Assembly (NCBI RefSeq): GCF_016802725.1
Contig: NC_052664.1
Span: 14,962,405-15,026,404, forward strand
Direction of reading: 5' to 3'
DNA length: 64,000 nt
Source: Solenopsis invicta
Taxonomy: Eukaryota; Arthropoda; Insecta; Hymenoptera; Formicidae
Both the position numbers and the translations under genes were made by a program. This document shows, piece by piece, positions 59,341 through 64,000 of this stretch (within the stretch, counting starts at the first letter, position 1; each line of letters starts with the position of its first letter). The notes beneath the pieces were generated by a model that did no database searches, was not told where the DNA came from, and was given only the letters and a program-made list of their open reading frames with translations.

Positions 59341-59899
59341 CTCGTCTTCAAATCTTTGAGTCGGCGGAATAATATAATATTATTTCAAAACAAAATATTA
59401 TTTGTTATTTAAACAGCTTGTACTTGTATAAAATATTAACTTTAATATAAAATTGAATTAGGACGTATTGAATTGATATTTAAATTATAAATTTTTGTAT
59501 TTTTTTTTTTTTTGAGTTTCTTAAAAATGCACTTTCTAAACATGTTCCAAAGTTGTTTGAGATGTACGATGAAAGATCATGAATAAATATATTAATCAGA
59601 ATATTACTGTAAAATCGGGATATCATTGAAAAATACTAAAAAGTTATTGTCACGAGACGTTACTACTTGAGAATCGTATTTTTGTTTTTGTTATAATGCC
59701 AAATTATTGAATTGATATCCGGTTTATGTCTTTTGTAATACAATCGTGTATAGTCGTGATTGTTAGTTTTCAAGGTGTTGGTCAGTCTTCGACGGTCATT
59801 ACAATATCCATCGTTTTTAATTGTTATCAAAAAACGTGCAACGGCGTCAAAACTATATCACTCTCTTCTTCGATTGTCTCTACGTAATTATCATTGTTT
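59341..59899. other. Non-coding DNA
   Basis: AT-rich, with a run of T near 59500-59513. No gene recognised. If the LTR candidate that follows is real, part of this stretch may be its U3 region. Confidence 0.3.
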
Positions 59900-60075
59900 A
59901 AGAATATCAATTCTAAAAGTGGTTGTTCATAACTGTGGATAGCGGTCACTTCGGAATATCCGTGACGTATATGCGACATAAAAAGGGAGCGTGTGTCCTC
60001 GAGAGAGAACGCGAGGCGATTCTTGCACGTGTAGAAACACAGTATCAGCAAATAAAACTGTACTTGCGCTTCAAT
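59900..60075 (+). mobile_element. Possible solo LTR (partial boundaries)
   Basis: A compact promoter-to-polyadenylation arrangement: TGACGT at 59963, a TATA-like CATAAAAAGG at 59977-59986, then AATAAA at 60051-60056 only about 73 bp later, followed by a GC-containing tail. Such close spacing is typical of a retrotransposon LTR. No TG...CA ends with a target duplication could be fixed, and no gag/pol sequence is present. A small host promoter followed by a 48-codon hydrophobic frame from an ATG at about 60095 is the alternative. Confidence 0.3.
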
Positions 60076-60242
60076 CTGCAGCATTGCGTAACGTAATGGA
60101 CAAGAGTGTAGCAAACAAAATTATTTTTTTTGGACTTAATATTACTGTAATAATGTTCTTTATTTTACTTTGCATTGTGCAAAGATCAATTTTTATTAGC
60201 GCCAGATACATCTTATTTATTTTAAACGTACGTATAATATAG

Positions 60243-62537
60243 AGAAAGAGACACATATTTTCTTTATTTATTAATATCCGAGAAAGTGACTAGGCGAATA
60301 TTTAATAATGAAGTTTTAATTTGCCTTTCTAAAAATCAAAAAATTAAAGAAATACATGAATTGTAAGAAAACGAATGATACAACCGTTAAATGGGAAAGT
60401 CTTCAAGGAAGGAAATTTCAGCCGCGTCGAATATTTTCTCCTCTTGAGCGTTCACTATAAGACTTTACGCTGTACGTCAGCTGACTCTACTACGATGTGT
60501 TACGAACGAGAGGACAAAGACTGGCATCGTTACGGTGGATGACTCGACCTGTTTCTGCACAATGAAATGATGTGAAAAAAGGCAAATATACAACTTGAAT
60601 TTTTACAGATATCTATTTTACAAATTTTAGACTTATATTGAAAAATATTAAAATTTACACAAAAAGTAGATATCTTATTATAACGTTTAACGCAAATAAA
60701 AATGCATTTTTATTGTTAGAAGCTTTAGTTAATTAGAAAATATAGAATTTACCATATTTACCATATTTCCGAGCAAATTCCTATCTATGGTGATAAATTA
60801 TAATTAAACAGATGAAAAATAAATGAAAAGCAAATTCAGATAATGCATTTATATTTTATATAATAATAAAATATATTTCAAGTTGAGACTGTATTCGGCC
60901 ACCAATATGAGTCGCGTTCTTGATTTTTATATATCTACTCGGCGGAATAAAGAAATCTATTTTTAAAAGCACCAATACGAATCAAAGTGCGTTTCACACG
61001 TGTTCCACGTAGCAAGTAACTTCTTTGTGTTCAACACTACTGCGTTACATTACTGCATTCTTTGTTTACTGCAGTTTTGCCATTGTAATTTTAATCTCTT
61101 CTCATTTTCTTATTCATATAAATAATTAATTTAATTGAATTTAAAAAATTAGAAATTTTTATAAATTAAATTATTAAACAGTGGATATTTATTTATTTTT
61201 ATTTCTTAACATATAAAAAAAATTGCAAACAAATTATTTTAAATTACGTTTACTTTATAGAATATTAATTAAAAATTTTAATATTAATTAATATTGAAGT
61301 ATGATTTTATTTAATCAAAATATCTCAAACAAAAATAATCAAGGAATCAGTAGATGAAGAAAAACTATGAAATCACCTGCAAAGTGATATTAGAAACTTT
61401 TTGCATTATCGCTATTTTCCATTTCGGATTTTTATAACATTTTAATAATCTTTTAAGTTTAACGCAAACTTTACGGACACATATTATAATTTACACATTA
61501 TGATTCTGTAACGCTCATAATTCGTATAAATACATCAATTTAATTTATTATTTTTATTGAATATAAAATCTCCTGCGGTTATCTAAGCGAGTAAACTCTT
61601 TATCAAAGGATTTGCTTTATCACAGATATTTTTTATTGAAATAGGTCAAATGATAAGAGAATTCTGAAGGTTATATCTACCTGTCCATCACTAATGACGT
61701 AAACATTCCAAAGGTGATGAGGAAAAAGAGCAACTTATAACGCTTGCTATATTACAAAATGTATCAGCTCCTTAAAAAAATATCTGATTCTTACTGATAA
61801 GTAACTAGAAAAAGAATACTGTGCTTTGTCGTGGAAATTCCCGATAATTTTATTCGGTGATTGTTTAAACGTTCTTAGCAGAAATATTTAAATCCTTACT
61901 GTCATTCAATGTTGTTTTCGTAGTACTATCTATACTTGATGAGAAATTACATTTACAAATACATGCGAATGTTATTTGCGTATTCGCAAAAAATTCTTGA
62001 AATCGTTAACGATAAATGCTATGACGTAAATGCATCGTACATAATAATAAAAAAATAATTAGATACGTATTTTCTTAATCTGTATATTCGTTTGTCCGTT
62101 TGTTTGTCCATCCATATACAAATTTTCCAGAAACGTCCTAACTTTTTCAAATACTACTTTCACCAATAAATATTCAAGGCCTTCGCTCCATCGAGGCAAA
62201 GTATGAATCAAATCAGTTGACTGTAAAAGAATTGAAAGTCAAGATCAATAAAATTTTTTAACAAAGTTTTTTCAATTACAACAGGTTACAGATTTTTCTG
62301 TACACTATTTACATCCGTTGCAAAATGTTAATTTGTAATTTTAATAGAATATTAATTAATTTAATTAATATTCTAATTAAGGTCTAGAACTTATCAAAAA
62401 ATGAAGATCTGATCTTGATATCAATGGCAACAAAAAAAATGACGCGTAATCAAATTGTCATTAACTATAAATCGATTGCAAATATTTGGGACAACTAGTT
62501 ATTGATAATATCGGAACGAGTTTATGAACATACTGGA
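60243..62537. other. Non-coding DNA
   Basis: AT-rich except for a GC-richer patch at 60410-60560. No gene, RNA or clear repeat recognised. Confidence 0.3.
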
Positions 62538-62597
62538 CATGATTGTATGACATTTTTGCTCGGACTAGGTCAGAGCAAAAATGTCATATCATTCATG
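62538..62597. repeat. Short hairpin
   Basis: CATGATTGTATGACATTTTTGCTC (split here by position: 62538-62561) pairs with GAGCAAAAATGTCATA-CATTCATG (62573-62597), an inner stem of about 16 perfect pairs and an 11-nt loop. It may be a small MITE remnant or a hairpin RNA source. Confidence 0.55.
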
Positions 62598-63554
62598 CAT
62601 CAGCAAATATATTGATACCTTGCACCTTCGCCATAATTATCGCAACGGTTGCATAACGTAATGCATAATATGCTTCCTGTAATTTTATGACGAAAGATAC
62701 AATCTCTTAAATTTTTTACAGCACGAACTTGGAGTAAAATGAATAACCAATAATCACCTAAAATTATAACACACATTTTTTATGTTCTCGTCACGAGTGA
62801 ATAAATTTAAAGCGTATCATTGAATATTACTGAAGAAATCTAAAAAGTATCGATTAATCATCATAAGAATTTTAAAAATATTTATTATGTGAGCCTTTCT
62901 TAATTTGAAAAACTTTGAGATTATAAGTTTAAAAATTAATTATCTATATCACAATAGTTCTAACAATGTTATTTTCATGTGATAAATTTCACGTCAGCTT
63001 GAGAAAATCTGATGACGCGAGCTTAGAAGAGTCAACAGAGTATTTATCCTTGAGCATCAGAGTCCAAGCACATGAATAACGCACAATCTATTCCAATATC
63101 ATCACTTGTTTACAGACAGATCACGTGATTACGAGCTCTATAAATGATTCCACCGATCAAACTAATAAAAAACTGGTAATTAATGGAATATAGTTTCCAC
63201 ACATTCAAAACGATACAGAGATACGTGATATAAAAATAATTTTTTTAAATAAATAAGTAAATTAATCTTAATTCACTAAATAGCTGTATCCAAACGTTTT
63301 AAACAATTAATTACTGCAATGTAATGTATCAAGCAAATCCTATCTAGATATTAACTATGAAAATAGACAAAAAAAAAAGTTTTAATGAAATTATCGATTG
63401 AAATCTCCATTCAGAGTGTATCATGCTGAAGTAAAAATTAAGTTTTGGTTTATCAGAAAAAGGATATTCTTATATTTAAGATCGTTTCAAGTACTGTCTT
63501 AAAATGTCCTCAACTAATCAGTAACCTTGACAGTTAATGCACTTGTATATTTTT
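62598..63554. other. Non-coding, AT-rich
   Basis: No feature recognised. Confidence 0.3.
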
Positions 63555-63614
63555 TTATTACTTTTATATTTTTTTAATTGTATTTTATTACTTTTATATT
63601 TTTTTAATTGTATT
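63555..63614. repeat. Perfect tandem duplication of 30 bp
   Basis: Positions 63555-63584 and 63585-63614 are identical AT-rich 30-mers, so the duplication is recent or is kept by replication slippage. Confidence 0.85.
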
Positions 63615-64000
63615 TAATAACATTAATTGCAACATTTATCTTGACAGAATATTTATCTCTTTAAAAAAAATGGCAAATAATATTTCATGCTCCAAAAAGA
63701 TTTATTTTATTGCCTATTATTAAAAAAATTTAATTTTTTATTTTTAACGAGAGAAGAAATAAAAATCAAAAATATCATGTGTCACAAATAATTCCGTACG
63801 TGATTCATCTCATAATCGAGGAAAAATTTATGAGTCTAGTCAGGTGCCATTTTCATCGAAGTGCTTACGTCAGATTGCAAATGGAATCTTTGCGTAAGAT
63901 TAATAAAAGCAAAGGAGAAAAAGAGACGAAATCATTTTGTTTCTCTCCAACAATATTAATTCTACATCACGAAACGAAGTCATGATTAAATACTTTCGCA
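63615..64000. other. Non-coding DNA to the window edge
   Basis: A 68-codon frame (63779-63985) begins at a GTG and has no recognisable features. No gene is called. Confidence 0.3.

Noticed and set aside
60096..60242. 48-codon hydrophobic frame after a TATA-like box as a small membrane-protein gene
   Set aside because: AT-rich DNA readily yields Ile/Phe-rich frames. No homologue is known to me, and the upstream signals fit an LTR equally well.
1..64000. CRISPR arrays, bacterial operons, riboswitches or prophage
   Set aside because: No regularly spaced direct repeats, ribosome-binding sites or clustered genes; the window is clearly eukaryotic nuclear DNA.

Overview
The window is AT-rich nuclear DNA from an insect, most likely a hymenopteran and plausibly an ant. 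The case for this: protein-coding sequence is sparse, CpG dinucleotides are common despite the AT-rich background, short non-autonomous DNA transposons are dense, and the only clear protein genes are two intronless cytochrome P450s that read like the CYP9 family (CYP3 clan). The species call is inference. No bacterial operon, CRISPR array or viral gene was seen.

Layout. 1-10.7 kb is intergenic or intronic AT-rich DNA with a foldback element (1193-1334) and dispersed repeats (2573-3095, 4805-5452, 9960-10262). 10.7-19.1 kb is a tandem duplication with a start-to-start spacing of about 4.95 kb. Each unit carries one P450 on the minus strand with a short leader, a TATA box and a tandem GATAAGATA motif. 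The distal copy (16567-18111) is an intact 514-residue P450. The proximal copy (11618-13160) is about 90% identical but has lost two bases at codon 198-199 and is frame-shifted. The DNA upstream of the broken copy holds about 1.5 kb missing from its sister: half of a dispersed repeat, a 262-bp hAT-type MITE with an 8-bp target duplication, and a decayed 5S rRNA-like sequence.

19-38.8 kb is non-coding with several islands of higher GC (about 22.4, 26.1, 28.0-28.9 and 34.8-35.2 kb) that look like promoter or enhancer DNA, more MITEs, and one plausible single coding exon (36161-36424). At 38870-40109 there is a 1.24-kb hAT-like element: short inverted termini, subterminal TTATCT/AGATAA clusters and a near-perfect 8-bp target duplication. 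Inside it is a complete-looking 5S rRNA gene (39553-39672) with a TATA-like box, internal control region and oligo-T terminator. This is the most unusual object in the window.

40-64 kb is again mostly non-coding. It holds a MITE with about 140-bp terminal inverted repeats (50379-50889), a likely non-coding first exon with a strong splice donor (52655-52769), two compact hairpins, further dispersed repeat copies, a mariner-like MITE whose centre is an AT microsatellite (58324-58557), and a possible solo LTR near 59.9-60.1 kb.

How things work together: the P450 pair is a small detoxification/metabolism gene cluster in which one copy is decaying (or has an assembly error), and mobile DNA is reshaping its upstream region. 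The 5S gene inside a transposon suggests one way that dispersed 5S copies could spread. All repeat families were found by eye, so boundaries are approximate unless a target duplication is described.
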